Below, one piece after another: positions 27,630 to 37,216 of a stretch of 64,000 bases of DNA. The stretch comes from Odoribacter sp. AF15-53 (GTDB lineage: Bacteria > Bacteroidota > Bacteroidia > Bacteroidales > Marinifilaceae). The position numbers and the translations under genes are program-made. The stretch lies in the NCBI RefSeq assembly GCF_003479425.1, contig NZ_QUHC01000006.1, positions 220,425-284,424 of the forward strand, given 5' to 3'. Below the pieces are notes generated by a model that ran no database searches, was not told where the DNA came from, and worked only from the letters and a program-made list of their open reading frames with translations. The first letter of the stretch is position 1. Each line of letters begins with the position of its first letter.

Positions 27630-28142
27630 TTAGTTATTATTAATTAATTTCCTCAATTCATCCCAACGGGGATCAATCTTATCATTTTCTTCCATCGTCA
27701 ACTCTTCCAGTACATGTTCCATCTCCTCGTTACATTCTCCCTCCGGGTGAACCACGCGAAGCGGGTAATTCAACATGTAAACTTCGTATAGCGGCTCGCT
27801 CAAGTCAAGATAATCCTCGTCTTGTGCCAAGACAATAAAATCATCATCATTCCCCTCTTCCCGCTCCCCGTACTTCACGTACAGGTTCATCTCCCCACCA
27901 ATTGGCAAATCCAATTCTTCCAGACAGCGATCGCAAATAGCTTTCACTATCCCCTCGATCTTCATCCGCACCTCCATCAGCAAGGATGATTTCACGATAT
28001 CCACTTTCGCGTTTACCTTCCCTTTCGTTCCTGTTGTCGCTTCAAAACAGCCAAAAAAACTGTCATCCATAACAAACTCGAAAGAGTGAACGCCTTCCCC
28101 TAAGCCCCTGTGAGCTATCTTATATTCTTTCAATCTGTCCAC
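27630..28142 (-). CDS. YceD/DUF177 family protein
   Basis: The chosen start is the GTG at 28142 (VDRLKEYKIAHRGL), giving 170 residues. The frame stays open upstream to 28337, but a promoter-like TACATTTG lies at 28165-28172, so the extra part is not expected to be translated. Seen are the family's CDRCLEELDLPI motif near residue 105 and an acidic C-terminal half. In other bacteria and in plants this family acts in 23S rRNA maturation and is genetically tied to L32. Its place directly before rpmF supports this. Confidence 0.88.
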   Translation of the reverse strand: MDRLKEYKIAHRGLGEGVHSFEFVMDDSFFGCFEATTGTKGKVNAKVDIVKSSLLMEVRMKIEGIVKAICDRCLEELDLPIGGEMNLYVKYGEREEGNDDDFIVLAQDEDYLDLSEPLYEVYMLNYPLRVVHPEGECNEEMEHVLEELTMEENDKIDPRWDELRKLINNN

Positions 28143-28164
28143 TAGTCTTGACGTAAAACGGGGG

Positions 28165-28199
28165 CAAATGTACAAAAAAAAATAATACTCGCTACCAAA
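28165..28199 (-). promoter_or_regulatory. Candidate promoter of the DUF177-rpmF-fabH operon
   Basis: On the minus strand TACATTTG (28165-28172) fits TAnnTTTG. A TTTG at 28196-28199 lies 23 bases upstream, slightly further than usual. The GTG start of DUF177 is 22 bases downstream, which supports that start. Confidence 0.55.
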
Positions 28200-28654
28200 T
28201 ACACCAGTTTTTTCTAAAATCCATCCCTCCTTACCCGAAGACTCTCCCCTCACGATTAATTTTTCGTGCTTTCTACCATTTCTTTGCCCTTGCTCGCTTT
28301 GCCCTCCGCATGTCTCACGCTTACATCCTGCCGTCACCCCGTCGTTTAAACACCGTTATATTACCCTTGTATAGAACGAAAAGATAAGAAAGCTATAACA
28401 CAGACTTAACGAAGAGATGTAAGCGTTTGTAAGGAGTAGCACAACCTTTGCCGGGAACATCATACATCTCCCCTACAATAAACTTCATCTTGAATAAAGC
28501 ATCCATTAAAATCATATCTTCTTTACACTAACTTCTATCTATCTCCCATCAACCTTCTATCAGGATGGTAAAAAAATCCCAAGAAGATAATGCCCCCGTT
28601 ACTAAAGACGACATGAATGTCTCCTGAAGAAAGGCGCACTCGTCAAAGAGCGTG
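28200..28654. other. Intergenic stretch without a recognised gene
   Basis: This stretch lies between the DUF177 promoter and the rsgA stop, with both neighbours on the minus strand. I see no convincing gene, RNA or terminator. The minus-strand frame running through 28200-28337 has the composition of non-coding sequence, and a 20-codon plus-strand frame at 28565-28627 has no support. Confidence 0.6.
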
Positions 28655-29578
28655 TCATCCCTTGCGATACTTCTCTTCCCCTTCCTCGAACATGCTCACG
28701 TAACTGAAATATCGACTTTCACTGATCTCCCCGTTTTCAACAGCCTCCAACACGGCACACCCCGGCTCGTGGATATGCGTGCAGTTATAATATTTACAAT
28801 CCGTGGCACGTTTGAATATCTCCGGGAAATAATGAGAAATCTCATTTTTTTCCATGTGTATTAACCCGAATGCCCGAATACCTGGAGTATCCACGATATA
28901 ACCTCCAAAACTCAGCGGGAACATCTCGGCAAAAGTAGTTGTATGTTTCCCCGTATCATGCGACTCGGATATTTCAGCCACCTTCAAGTCTAAACCGGGT
29001 TCCACGCGGTTGACCAAAGAAGACTTCCCCACACCCGACAAGCCGGAAAACACGGTAATCTTATCCTTCATAGCAGCCACGACATCTTCAATTCCCTCGC
29101 CAGTCAAGGAGGAAACATGAAGACACTCGTATCCCGCCTGCATATACACCTGAGTCAAGGCTCCCAGCATCAATAAATCATCTTCCCCGTACAAATCAAT
29201 CTTATTAAACACAAGTACCGCCGGAATACGATAAGCCTCCACCGAAGCCAGGAAACGATCAATAAAAACAGTTGAGGTCACCGGATGATTCACCGTCACG
29301 ACCAACATCGCCTGATCCACGTTCGCAGCAATGATATGCGCCTCCTTCGACAAATTGGTCGATTTTCGGATAATATAATTTTTCCGGTCCATGATCTGGC
29401 TGATCACGCCCCCTTCCGCTCCCGCTTCAATCTCCACGACATCCCCGACAGCCACGGGATTGGTCGTCTTGATCCCTTTCATCCTAAACTTTCCTTTAAT
29501 CCGACACTCAACCTGTTCCCCCGATTCAAGGCGAACAGAATACCAACTCCCGGTAGATTTCACGACGGTACCCCTCAT
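28655..29578 (-). CDS. rsgA: Small ribosomal subunit biogenesis GTPase RsgA
   Basis: A 307-residue circularly permuted GTPase. An N-terminal OB fold (about 1-70) is followed by the permuted G-domain: NKID at 125-128, GLSGVGKSS (P-loop) at 179-187 and DTPG at 230-233. A C-terminal zinc knuckle uses Cys261, Cys266, His268 and Cys274. It tests the decoding centre of late 30S particles and releases RbfA in the cytoplasm. It is divergent from rdgB; the 144-base gap has overlapping promoter-like sites on both strands. Confidence 0.97.
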   Translation of the reverse strand: MRGTVVKSTGSWYSVRLESGEQVECRIKGKFRMKGIKTTNPVAVGDVVEIEAGAEGGVISQIMDRKNYIIRKSTNLSKEAHIIAANVDQAMLVVTVNHPVTSTVFIDRFLASVEAYRIPAVLVFNKIDLYGEDDLLMLGALTQVYMQAGYECLHVSSLTGEGIEDVVAAMKDKITVFSGLSGVGKSSLVNRVEPGLDLKVAEISESHDTGKHTTTFAEMFPLSFGGYIVDTPGIRAFGLIHMEKNEISHYFPEIFKRATDCKYYNCTHIHEPGCAVLEAVENGEISESRYFSYVSMFEEGEEKYRKG

Positions 29579-29664
29579 GTGATTTACGATTTAATGATCC
29601 AAAGATTCAATGATTATTATCGCTTTTCTATTTTTTAGCTTTTAGTTTTTAGCTTCTAACGTGG

Positions 29665-29672
29665 CAAAGATA
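29665..29672 (-). promoter_or_regulatory. Candidate -7 promoter element for rsgA
   Basis: On the minus strand the site reads TATCTTTG, an exact fit to TAnnTTTG, 86 bases before the start codon, implying a leader of about 80 bases. Confidence 0.4.
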
Positions 29673-29683
29673 ATCTATTTCAT

Positions 29684-29691
29684 TAATTTTG
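29684..29691 (+). promoter_or_regulatory. Candidate -7 promoter element for rdgB-recO
   Basis: TAATTTTG fits TAnnTTTG and lies 31 bases before the rdgB ATG, only 11 bases from the opposing rsgA element. The -33 box is not clear. Confidence 0.4.
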
Positions 29692-29722
29692 TCCTATCAG
29701 TAATTCATGAATTTAAAAGAAG

Positions 29723-30298
29723 ATGAAATTAGTTTTTGCAACCAACAATGCCCATAAACTAGAAGAAATTCAAGAGATGCTCGGATCTCAACACGAAATA
29801 GTGTCGTTAAAAGATATTCAATGCCATGAAGATATTCCCGAAGAACAGAACTCTCTGGAAGGAAATGCCCTCCAAAAGGCCCGATACATCCATGACAAAT
29901 ACGGCCTCGATTGTTTCGCGGATGATACCGGATTAGAAATTAAAGCCTTGAACAACGCACCCGGGGTTTACTCTGCCCGATATGCGGGCAACACTCATGA
30001 CTCGGAAGCGAACATGAAAAAAGTACTGCAAAACATGCAGAACATTACTGAACGCCGAGCTCGTTTCAGAACGGTTATCGCCTTAATTCTAGGAGATAAA
30101 GAATATTTATTCGAAGGAATTGTAAACGGGGAAATCCTGACCTCGAAACACGGTCACGAAGGATTTGGCTACGATCCCATATTCCGCCCCGCCGGCTTTC
30201 AGGAAAGTTTTGCCGAGATGCCCCTCCACGAAAAAAACGAAATCAGTCACCGGGGACAGGCCGTTCGAAAATTATGCCAATTTCTGAACTCGCTATAA
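29723..30298 (+). CDS. rdgB: Non-canonical purine NTP pyrophosphatase (Ham1/RdgB)
   Basis: A 191-residue protein of the usual length. The N-terminal [12 protein letters not shown] loop, the metal-binding FADDTGLEI (D67, D68) and GFGYDPIF near residue 150 are the family's nucleotide and magnesium motifs. It hydrolyses dITP, ITP and XTP to the monophosphates in the cytoplasm and keeps deaminated purines out of DNA and RNA. It is eight bases from recO, another genome-maintenance gene, and they probably form one transcript. Confidence 0.96.
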   Translation: MKLVFATNNAHKLEEIQEMLGSQHEIVSLKDIQCHEDIPEEQNSLEGNALQKARYIHDKYGLDCFADDTGLEIKALNNAPGVYSARYAGNTHDSEANMKKVLQNMQNITERRARFRTVIALILGDKEYLFEGIVNGEILTSKHGHEGFGYDPIFRPAGFQESFAEMPLHEKNEISHRGQAVRKLCQFLNSL

Positions 30299-30306
30299 AA
30301 TAAAAC

Positions 30307-31023
30307 ATGCACACCATCAAGGCCATCATATTAAAAAGCATCCCCCACTCCGAGCAACAGCAAATCCTGCACGTGTACTCGGAAGAAAGAGGTTACATGC
30401 AAATGATCACTCCCATGGCCTTGTTCAAACGCAAAAGCAACGCATCGGCCCAATGCATGCAAATCGTGGAGATCGAATTTATTCCTAACGAGAGAGGAGG
30501 ACTCCACAAACTGAAATCGTTCTCCCCGCTCGTGAATACCCCCGCGATCTATTTTGATGTTTACAAAATGAATATCGCCCTCTTATGGGGAGAAATTTTA
30601 AACCTCGTTTTGCGAGACTCCGACCCGAATCCGGATTTATACGAATACATCAAAAATTCCGTGGAATACTTGAATATTTCCCAGGACGATATTGCCAATT
30701 TCAATTTACTATTTCTATTCCGACTGGGCAAACTACTTGGGTTCAGCATAGACAACAGCACCTACCGCCCCGACCACGTGTTCAACATCAACGACGGTTG
30801 TTTTTACCCGACAGGTTCCCCGAATAGCTACCATACCGGCCCGCACTCTGCCAAAGCAATCCACGCACTTTGTACCTGTCAACTCCAAGAATTGAAAAAC
30901 ATTCCTCTCAACCAGCAAGGTCGAAAAATCTTACTCGACATTGTTCTCCTTTTTCTTGGCTTTCATTTAAATATCGACTTCAACACGAAAAGTATTCGTG
31001 TCATTCGTGAAATTTTTTCTTGA
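30307..31023 (+). CDS. recO: DNA repair protein RecO
   Basis: A 238-residue protein with the RecO layout: an N-terminal OB fold (KAIILKSIPHSEQQQILHVYSEERGYM) and a helical C-terminal part with the family's FLFRLGKLLGFSID stretch around residue 140. With RecR and RecF it loads RecA onto SSB-coated single-stranded DNA. It is expressed with rdgB. No obvious terminator follows before the ABC/RND series. Confidence 0.92.
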   Translation: MHTIKAIILKSIPHSEQQQILHVYSEERGYMQMITPMALFKRKSNASAQCMQIVEIEFIPNERGGLHKLKSFSPLVNTPAIYFDVYKMNIALLWGEILNLVLRDSDPNPDLYEYIKNSVEYLNISQDDIANFNLLFLFRLGKLLGFSIDNSTYRPDHVFNINDGCFYPTGSPNSYHTGPHSAKAIHALCTCQLQELKNIPLNQQGRKILLDIVLLFLGFHLNIDFNTKSIRVIREIFS

Positions 31024-31357
31024 CGCCAGACAACTTCCCGTCGACAAAATTTCCATATTTGTAGATATTCTCCCACCTTTTACCGAAACGAATTGCATAA
31101 CATCAATTCATATCGTATATTTACACAAGTAAACCATATTATAAAAATATCTATTTCATCATGAAAATTTGTTGGAAATATTTTGCCCGAAGTGACACAA
31201 AACAGCATATCAAAGGCGGTATATGTTAATATTTTGTTAAAACAATAAACCTTTTTAAGCAAAAAGTGTCTCATACAGAGAATGACATTTCACATTTTAT
31301 TAACATATATTCCGGCTTATTATGTATAGATTTAGACCAACCTAAAATACCAACGTT
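31024..31357. other. Intergenic region upstream of the ABC/RND gene series
   Basis: These 334 bases are AT-rich. A weak -7-like TAGATTTA at 31327-31334 (last base off consensus) lies 23 bases before the ABC ATPase ATG and is the best promoter candidate. No strong hairpin, operator or gene is evident. Because it precedes a 17-kb same-strand series, it should hold the main control region. Confidence 0.5.
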
Positions 31358-32287
31358 ATGCGTATTAAAATTGCAAATCTAAACAAAGTCTACCCGGGAG
31401 GTAAAAAAGCCTTAAAAGACTTGAATTTAGAAATCGAACCGGGAATGTTCGGACTGTTAGGACCGAATGGAGCAGGGAAAACGTCTCTGATGAGAATCAT
31501 GACGCTTCTGCAAAGTTGCACATCAGGGACCATCTATTTCGATGACTATGACATCGCTAAGGACCGGAAAGCCATTCGTTCCCTATTAGGCTATCTGCCA
31601 CAGGATTTCCGTTTCTTCGAGAAATTGAAAACGTGGGAATTCCTGGATTACGGGGCCGGACTTGCCGGAATAAAAGGCAAACAACACCGGGGCGAAGTTG
31701 TAGACGAAATGCTGCGCAAAGTAGGATTGTTTGAAGTACGCGACCGTTGGGCCAACCGCCTTTCCGGTGGTATGAAACGAAGACTCGGAATTGCTCAGGC
31801 AATCATTGGCAACCCGAAAGTCATCATCGTGGACGAGCCGACAACCGGACTAGACCCGGAAGAAAGAATCCGGTTCCGTAACATCCTGTCCGACATCAGC
31901 GACAAGGACACGATCATCATCCTTTCAACCCATATCGTGGGTGATATTTCCAGCACCTGTAAAAAATTAGCCTTGCTGAACCGGGGTGAATTAAAGTTCG
32001 AAGGTTCTCCGGACGAAATGATCAATCTGGCCCGCGGCAAAGTATGGGAAATATTCGTGACCGACCTGGAATACGAAGAAATTAAAGATAAATACCCGAT
32101 TATTTCAACCATCCCGACGGACGGCGGCATGGAGATTCAAGTCGTGGCCGACGCTATCGAGGGCTACTCGAACAAGGCCATCGAACCCAATCTCGAACAC
32201 GCTTATGTTTATTACATGGACTACTTGTTGAAAGACAAAATGAACATGCAGGTTGAAGCAATCAAAGAAAACGAACTGTTCAAGTAA
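31358..32287 (+). CDS. ABC transporter ATP-binding protein (ABC-2 exporter type)
   Basis: A 309-residue ATPase with Walker A GPNGAGKTS (35-43, Lys41), Q-loop YLPQDF (79-84), signature SGGMKRR (136-142), Walker B VIIVDEPTTGLDP with Asp159/Glu160, and the switch His192. It is complete and should be active, bound to the cytoplasmic face of an ABC-2 permease. The gene after it, 20 bases downstream, codes for such a permease. It is clearly paralogous to the ATPase domain fused to the second RND permease of this series: both share the same Q-loop, WEFL and RIRFRN segments. No substrate can be assigned. Confidence 0.94.
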   Translation: MRIKIANLNKVYPGGKKALKDLNLEIEPGMFGLLGPNGAGKTSLMRIMTLLQSCTSGTIYFDDYDIAKDRKAIRSLLGYLPQDFRFFEKLKTWEFLDYGAGLAGIKGKQHRGEVVDEMLRKVGLFEVRDRWANRLSGGMKRRLGIAQAIIGNPKVIIVDEPTTGLDPEERIRFRNILSDISDKDTIIILSTHIVGDISSTCKKLALLNRGELKFEGSPDEMINLARGKVWEIFVTDLEYEEIKDKYPIISTIPTDGGMEIQVVADAIEGYSNKAIEPNLEHAYVYYMDYLLKDKMNMQVEAIKENELFK

Positions 32288-32307
32288 TATTTTAGAATAA
32301 ATCAGCG

Positions 32308-35300
32308 ATGAACGTACACAACATCAGCACAATATCGAGATATGAATCCAAACTTCTACGCAGAAGTTGGCTATTTCGCATATTTGCTATTTTATCCCTT
32401 TTAATCATTGTATTTTTTCATTTGGGCACCCAGTCAACCCTCGGGTGGTACCAATGGATCATGACAGCTATGCCATCTTCCATCCCGTTTGTCAACATTT
32501 ATCTTTTCAATATCGCACAATCCATTATCGCCATATTTCTGGCGGGAAGCTTTTTGAAAAGAGACAAGAAACTGGATACCGCCGAGGTAATCTACGTGCG
32601 CCCGATGAGTAATGCCGATTACATTGTCGGCAAAACCTGGGGTATTATAAAGGTTTTCGTGTCATTAAACATCATCACTTTAATCATCGCTGGTTTTATT
32701 CACGTGTTTTCTAGTGAATCCCCGTTCACTTTATTCCCCTATTTTTTCTACTTGCTCACGTTATCAATCCCATCACTCATATTCGTGCTCGGGCTATCGT
32801 TCGTGATCATGAGTTTCATTCGTAACCAAGCAGTCACGTTCGTGATCATGCTGGGCTTCATCGTGGTTACGTTATCTTATTTCGGGAACACGGAACACGG
32901 GGCTTTCGACTTTTTCGCCCTCACCGTGCCGAATATGTTCTCGGATGTACTCGGACACACGAATTTATACCCTTACCTGCTCCAACGGTTGACTTACTTA
33001 TTTTTAGGTTTGGGATTGCTCTCTTTCACGATCGCACTCGTAAATCGTCTGCCTTTACATCCCAAGAAAAACATCCTGTTGAACGCCTTAGGATGTATCA
33101 TTCTTCTTATCGGGATGGGATGCGGATTCTCGTATATCGCCCGTTTCAACCATATTAACAGCCAGCGGACACTCTACTCTGAAAGGTATAAAAAATACAA
33201 CAATCTCGACAAAGTCCATTTGCTTGATCAGGAAATCATATTCTCCCAGAATAGCAAAAACATTACTGTAAACTCCCGTTTAAAAATACAAAACCGGAAT
33301 CACCGGGAAATCAACAAGATTCTATTCTATCTTAACCCCTCTCTTAAAGTTGAAAAATTAACCCAAAAGGGAGAAAATATCCCGTACGAAAGAGATGCAC
33401 AAGTAATTGTCGCCGAATATAAACTTCGCCCGTACGAGACACTGGAAGTGGAACTTACCTATTCGGGGACCATTGACGAAAACATCTGTTATCTCGACAT
33501 CACGGATGAAGAGTATTATGACACGCAAACCGGCAGTAGCGTCTTACGCTTCGGGAAAGCCTACGCTTTCGTGCAGGACAAATACACCCTCCTGACACCG
33601 GAATGTTTGTGGTATCCTACCACGTTCCCCCCGGTAAATCCGGAAGCCCCCTACAATATCCGGAAAAACTTCTCAAACTACACGTTGAAAGTCGTTCATC
33701 CCGACAACCGAACGATCCTTTCGCAAGGTGCAAGCACCCAAGTCGGAGACACTACCATATTTCAAAATAAAGAACAGTTACCGGGGATCAGTCTGGCCAT
33801 CGGAGATTACGAGAAAAAAAGTATCGTGATTGATTCCGTGCAGATTGAATTATATAATTTTAAGGGTCATGATTATTATTCCCAACTTTTTCCTAACATT
33901 TCCGACACGTTGAGCGGGCTCCTCCACGACATCAAGTCTGAATACGAAATGCGGAAAGGACGTAAATACCCGTTCCAGAAATTTATCATGGCAGAAACAC
34001 CTATTTCTTACACGGGATACGTCAGGAACTGGAAAGGAAACAGCGAGCAATTGCAACCGGAAATCGTATTTTTACCCGAATTCGCCACAACATTACCCAA
34101 TAGCGATTTCAAGCAAAGCAAAAAGAGAATGGCCGAGTGGGGACGGCACGACCCGCAAAGAAGTCCGGAAGAAATTGATATTGAAATGAATGTTATCCGA
34201 GAATTCGCCCGCCGGGTACTCTTATCCGAAGAATCCTACGAGTCGGAAGGTAACACATTTTTGAACCTATTCATGGGACAATGGTCCGGAACTTCCAAAC
34301 TAAATAAATACGACCTGTCGTCCATGTACTTCAACTACGCGGGCTCTATTTACTCACAAGATTTCCCGATCATTGACATCGTGATGAACACGTTACTCAA
34401 ACAGGAAGAAAACGACGAGAGAAGAAGATTTTTCAGAATGTTCTCAGGAATGGGAGATAATCAACGGGCCGCGGCTTACTTGAATGGCAAAAGTTTCGAA
34501 CAGGCTGTCCTCGACAACACCCTTTCGACCGAGGTCTTCTATGAAATGATGAAATTAAAAGGCATTTATTTGCGCAATTATATCAATTCTCGCGTTAACT
34601 CCGACGAGTTTAAAACCTTCATGGCGGATTTTACCAAGAAATACCAGTTCCAAGAAGTCAACTTCACTCGCTTAAACAGCGAATTCATTCGGAAGTTCCA
34701 TTTTAACCTTATGGACTTCATTCCCACCTGGTACACGATCAACACCACCCCGCGCTTCATCGTGAAAGGAATTGACGCTGATCAGGTTGAAGTGGGAGAT
34801 TACACGAAATATATCGTCAAATTCAAGGTATATAACCCGACTAACACGGAAGGTATTCTTTCTGTCAAGCTGGAAGAAGGCGGGGGCATGTTCCCCGGCG
34901 GACCGCGGGGAAGACGTGGAAGAAGCGCACAAATGGAAGATAAACCGGCTAAAAATTATATCATCGAGCCCCGGAAATACAAAGAAATCCGGATTCTAAG
35001 TGACGAACGTCCGAGTAGTCTTTCGATCAACACGAATATCGCACAGAATCTTCCCAGCGACATCGTGCATACTTTTGCCAAGATAACAACTACCTCTTCG
35101 GATACGACAACGGGCATATTCGACTCGAACGCTCTCCTTTTCGAATTCAACCCGAAAGAAATCACGGTAGACAATGAAGACTCCGGTTTTCGGGTCATCG
35201 AATCCAATCAAAAGAATAAATTACAATCTTTCTTCAAGAAAGAGGACGAGGATAAATACAAAAATTTAAATCTTTGGTCACCCCCTAGCAAATGGACGGC

Positions 35301-35697
35301 CACCATCGGAACGAATTATTACGGAGACTATATAAATAGTGCCATGTACAAAAAATCGGGCAGTGGAAGCAACAAAGCCGAATGGACAACACAAATTCAG
35401 ATTCCGGGCTTCTACGAGGTGTTCGTTTACGCGATAGATTACCCCAGAATGGGATGGTTCCGAATGGGTAGAGGAGAAAATAAAAAATATCAATATTACA
35501 CGGTGAAACATGATGACGGTGAAGAGGAAGTATCTGTTGAAACAGGAGGACGAGGCCAACAAGGATGGATCACGTTAGGTTCTTTCTATTTCTCGCCGGG
35601 AGAGGCTAAAGTCACGCTAAGCGACAAAGGCTCCGAACCGAATCAGGTGATCATTGCCGATGCCGTGAAATGGGTATACACGAACAATAACAAATAA
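32308..35697 (+). CDS. ABC-2 permease fused to an M1-like domain lacking the zinc motif and a golvesin-like domain
   Basis: A 1129-residue fusion. Residues 1-280 hold about six membrane helices of the ABC-2 permease type (about 20-38, 60-82, 112-134, 145-192, 228-246, 255-275). From about 300 comes an extracytoplasmic M1-peptidase-like part: an N-terminal beta domain (305-470), then a region comparable to the catalytic domain. No HExxH occurs anywhere in it; the expected area reads IREFARRVLLSEE (about 629-641). The end (about 990-1129) resembles golvesin/Xly beta-sandwich domains: WTATIGTNYYGDY, GFYEVFVYAIDYP, IADAVKWVYT. Related permease-M1 fusions in Bacteroidota keep the zinc site, so here the domain probably binds rather than cuts peptides. 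It follows its ATPase by 20 bases. Confidence 0.85.
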   Translation: MNVHNISTISRYESKLLRRSWLFRIFAILSLLIIVFFHLGTQSTLGWYQWIMTAMPSSIPFVNIYLFNIAQSIIAIFLAGSFLKRDKKLDTAEVIYVRPMSNADYIVGKTWGIIKVFVSLNIITLIIAGFIHVFSSESPFTLFPYFFYLLTLSIPSLIFVLGLSFVIMSFIRNQAVTFVIMLGFIVVTLSYFGNTEHGAFDFFALTVPNMFSDVLGHTNLYPYLLQRLTYLFLGLGLLSFTIALVNRLPLHPKKNILLNALGCIILLIGMGCGFSYIARFNHINSQRTLYSERYKKYNNLDKVHLLDQEIIFSQNSKNITVNSRLKIQNRNHREINKILFYLNPSLKVEKLTQKGENIPYERDAQVIVAEYKLRPYETLEVELTYSGTIDENICYLDITDEEYYDTQTGSSVLRFGKAYAFVQDKYTLLTPECLWYPTTFPPVNPEAPYNIRKNFSNYTLKVVHPDNRTILSQGASTQVGDTTIFQNKEQLPGISLAIGDYEKKSIVIDSVQIELYNFKGHDYYSQLFPNISDTLSGLLHDIKSEYEMRKGRKYPFQKFIMAETPISYTGYVRNWKGNSEQLQPEIVFLPEFATTLPNSDFKQSKKRMAEWGRHDPQRSPEEIDIEMNVIREFARRVLLSEESYESEGNTFLNLFMGQWSGTSKLNKYDLSSMYFNYAGSIYSQDFPIIDIVMNTLLKQEENDERRRFFRMFSGMGDNQRAAAYLNGKSFEQAVLDNTLSTEVFYEMMKLKGIYLRNYINSRVNSDEFKTFMADFTKKYQFQEVNFTRLNSEFIRKFHFNLMDFIPTWYTINTTPRFIVKGIDADQVEVGDYTKYIVKFKVYNPTNTEGILSVKLEEGGGMFPGGPRGRRGRSAQMEDKPAKNYIIEPRKYKEIRILSDERPSSLSINTNIAQNLPSDIVHTFAKITTTSSDTTTGIFDSNALLFEFNPKEITVDNEDSGFRVIESNQKNKLQSFFKKEDEDKYKNLNLWSPPSKWTATIGTNYYGDYINSAMYKKSGSGSNKAEWTTQIQIPGFYEVFVYAIDYPRMGWFRMGRGENKKYQYYTVKHDDGEEEVSVETGGRGQQGWITLGSFYFSPGEAKVTLSDKGSEPNQVIIADAVKWVYTNNNK

Positions 35698-35714
35698 AAT
35701 AACAACAACATATT

Positions 35715-37187
35715 ATGAAGAAGATCACGTCGATATCGTTGATTATTTCCGGATTCCTCATGCTTTGTTCCGGATCAACGTTCGCTCAGGAAATTTTGAC
35801 ACTGGAAAAAGCTCTGGAAATCGCTTATCAACAGAGCCCATCCATCATCCAAAGCAAAATGAGCCTTGAACAAAGCGAATTAGCGTTAATACAGCAAAAA
35901 GCCTCGCTAAAATCGCAATTCAGTCTGAACTTGAGTCCGTTTCAATACACCCGAAGTACCTCGTTCGATAACTATAACACGCAATGGTACACCCGCAAAT
36001 CTATGAGTTCCGGGCTGGATTTCCGAATCAGTCAACCGATAAAATGGACGGACGGAACGCTTACACTCAGTAACTCGTTCAACTGGCAGGATGACGATAA
36101 TCAATCTTTTGGCGCAAAAAGTACATCTTTTTCAAACAATCTTAGCCTGAATCTAGAACAACCCATTTTCACGTACAATAAAACAAAAATGCAATTAAAA
36201 AGGTTGGAATTCAATCTTGAAAAAGCAAAAATACAGTACGCCCTAGCTCAATTGAACATCGAGAAAAACGTAACCTCGGCCTTCTACGGGGTCTATCAGG
36301 CTTACAAAAGACTCGTTACCGCCAGAGAAGCTTTCCAAAGTCAAAAAGAAAACTACGAATTAATCAAGAATAAAGTAGAACAAGGACTTATCGCTCAAGA
36401 AGAACTATTTCAGGCGGAAGTGACCCTTGCCACCAACGAGAATTCTCTCGCCGACACGGAAATGAGCTACGAGAATACCAAAGATCAATTCAAGCAAACA
36501 CTCGGCTTGCCCCTGGATATAGACATCAGCATTCTCCCCAATATTCAGATTGACCCGGTTCAGGTTGACGTGAATCAAGCCGTGAAATACGCGCTGGATC
36601 AGCGAATGGAAATCCGTCAACAACAAATCGCCATTGAAGAAGGCATATTCAGCTTGATCGAAGCTAAAGATAATAACAAATTCAAAGGTAGCATCTCTGC
36701 CAGAGTCGGATTGATGGGACAAGGAGACAAATTTAACGGAGCATTCTCCAAACCGGATGACAACGAGACGATCGGGGTTACCTTGACCGTACCTCTTTGG
36801 GATTGGGGGGCACGAAAAGCCAATATCCGAAGCTCGGAATTATCAAATGAAAATACAGAAATTTCTAACGCCGAAGAAAGAAAATCAATCATGCTCGATG
36901 TTCGTCAATTGTGCCGGGAATTACCGAAACTCTTGAGACAAATCGACATCGCAAGGCAAACCGTCTCGAATGCGGAACGCACCTACGATATCAATGTAGA
37001 AAAGTATCGCAACGGGGCTCTCACGGGTATGGAACTGAAGAATCAACAAACCCAGTTGACCGATGCCAAAAATGCTTTAACCGACGCTATCATCTCATAC
37101 AAATTAAGATTGCTGGATCTGAAGATTCAAACCTTATGGGATTTCCAGAATAACAAATCTTATTTACCGGTTGATTTATTGAAATAA
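35715..37187 (+). CDS. TolC-family outer-membrane efflux protein
   Basis: A 490-residue protein with a signal peptide (about 1-24, ending FAQ) and the OEP two-repeat plan: long alpha-helical stretches with heptad pattern (KALEIAYQQSPSIIQSKMSLEQ; EELFQAEVTLATNENSLADTE) alternate with barrel strands (SSGLDFRISQPIKWTDG; ETIGVTLTVPLWDWGARKA). It should form the trimeric outer-membrane channel for the adaptor and RND permeases that follow, 29 bases on. It is distinct from the second TolC-like gene on the minus strand (57201-58685). Confidence 0.93.
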   Translation: MKKITSISLIISGFLMLCSGSTFAQEILTLEKALEIAYQQSPSIIQSKMSLEQSELALIQQKASLKSQFSLNLSPFQYTRSTSFDNYNTQWYTRKSMSSGLDFRISQPIKWTDGTLTLSNSFNWQDDDNQSFGAKSTSFSNNLSLNLEQPIFTYNKTKMQLKRLEFNLEKAKIQYALAQLNIEKNVTSAFYGVYQAYKRLVTAREAFQSQKENYELIKNKVEQGLIAQEELFQAEVTLATNENSLADTEMSYENTKDQFKQTLGLPLDIDISILPNIQIDPVQVDVNQAVKYALDQRMEIRQQQIAIEEGIFSLIEAKDNNKFKGSISARVGLMGQGDKFNGAFSKPDDNETIGVTLTVPLWDWGARKANIRSSELSNENTEISNAEERKSIMLDVRQLCRELPKLLRQIDIARQTVSNAERTYDINVEKYRNGALTGMELKNQQTQLTDAKNALTDAIISYKLRLLDLKIQTLWDFQNNKSYLPVDLLK

Positions 37188-37216
37188 TCCGAATAAAAAT
37201 ATAAAACAAAAACGCT

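Noticed and set aside
28143..28337. N-terminal extension of the DUF177 protein
   Set aside because: A promoter-like TACATTTG at 28165-28172 and the family's usual length favour the GTG at 28142.
28565..28627. 20-codon plus-strand frame in a gap
   Set aside because: No ribosome site, promoter or homology was recognised, so chance is sufficient.
31161..31229. 22-codon frame upstream of the ABC ATPase, as a possible leader peptide
   Set aside because: No attenuator hairpins or codon runs follow, so a leader role is not supported.
32308..35697. Assignment of the permease fusion as an active M1 aminopeptidase
   Set aside because: The HExxH zinc motif and its downstream glutamate could not be found.
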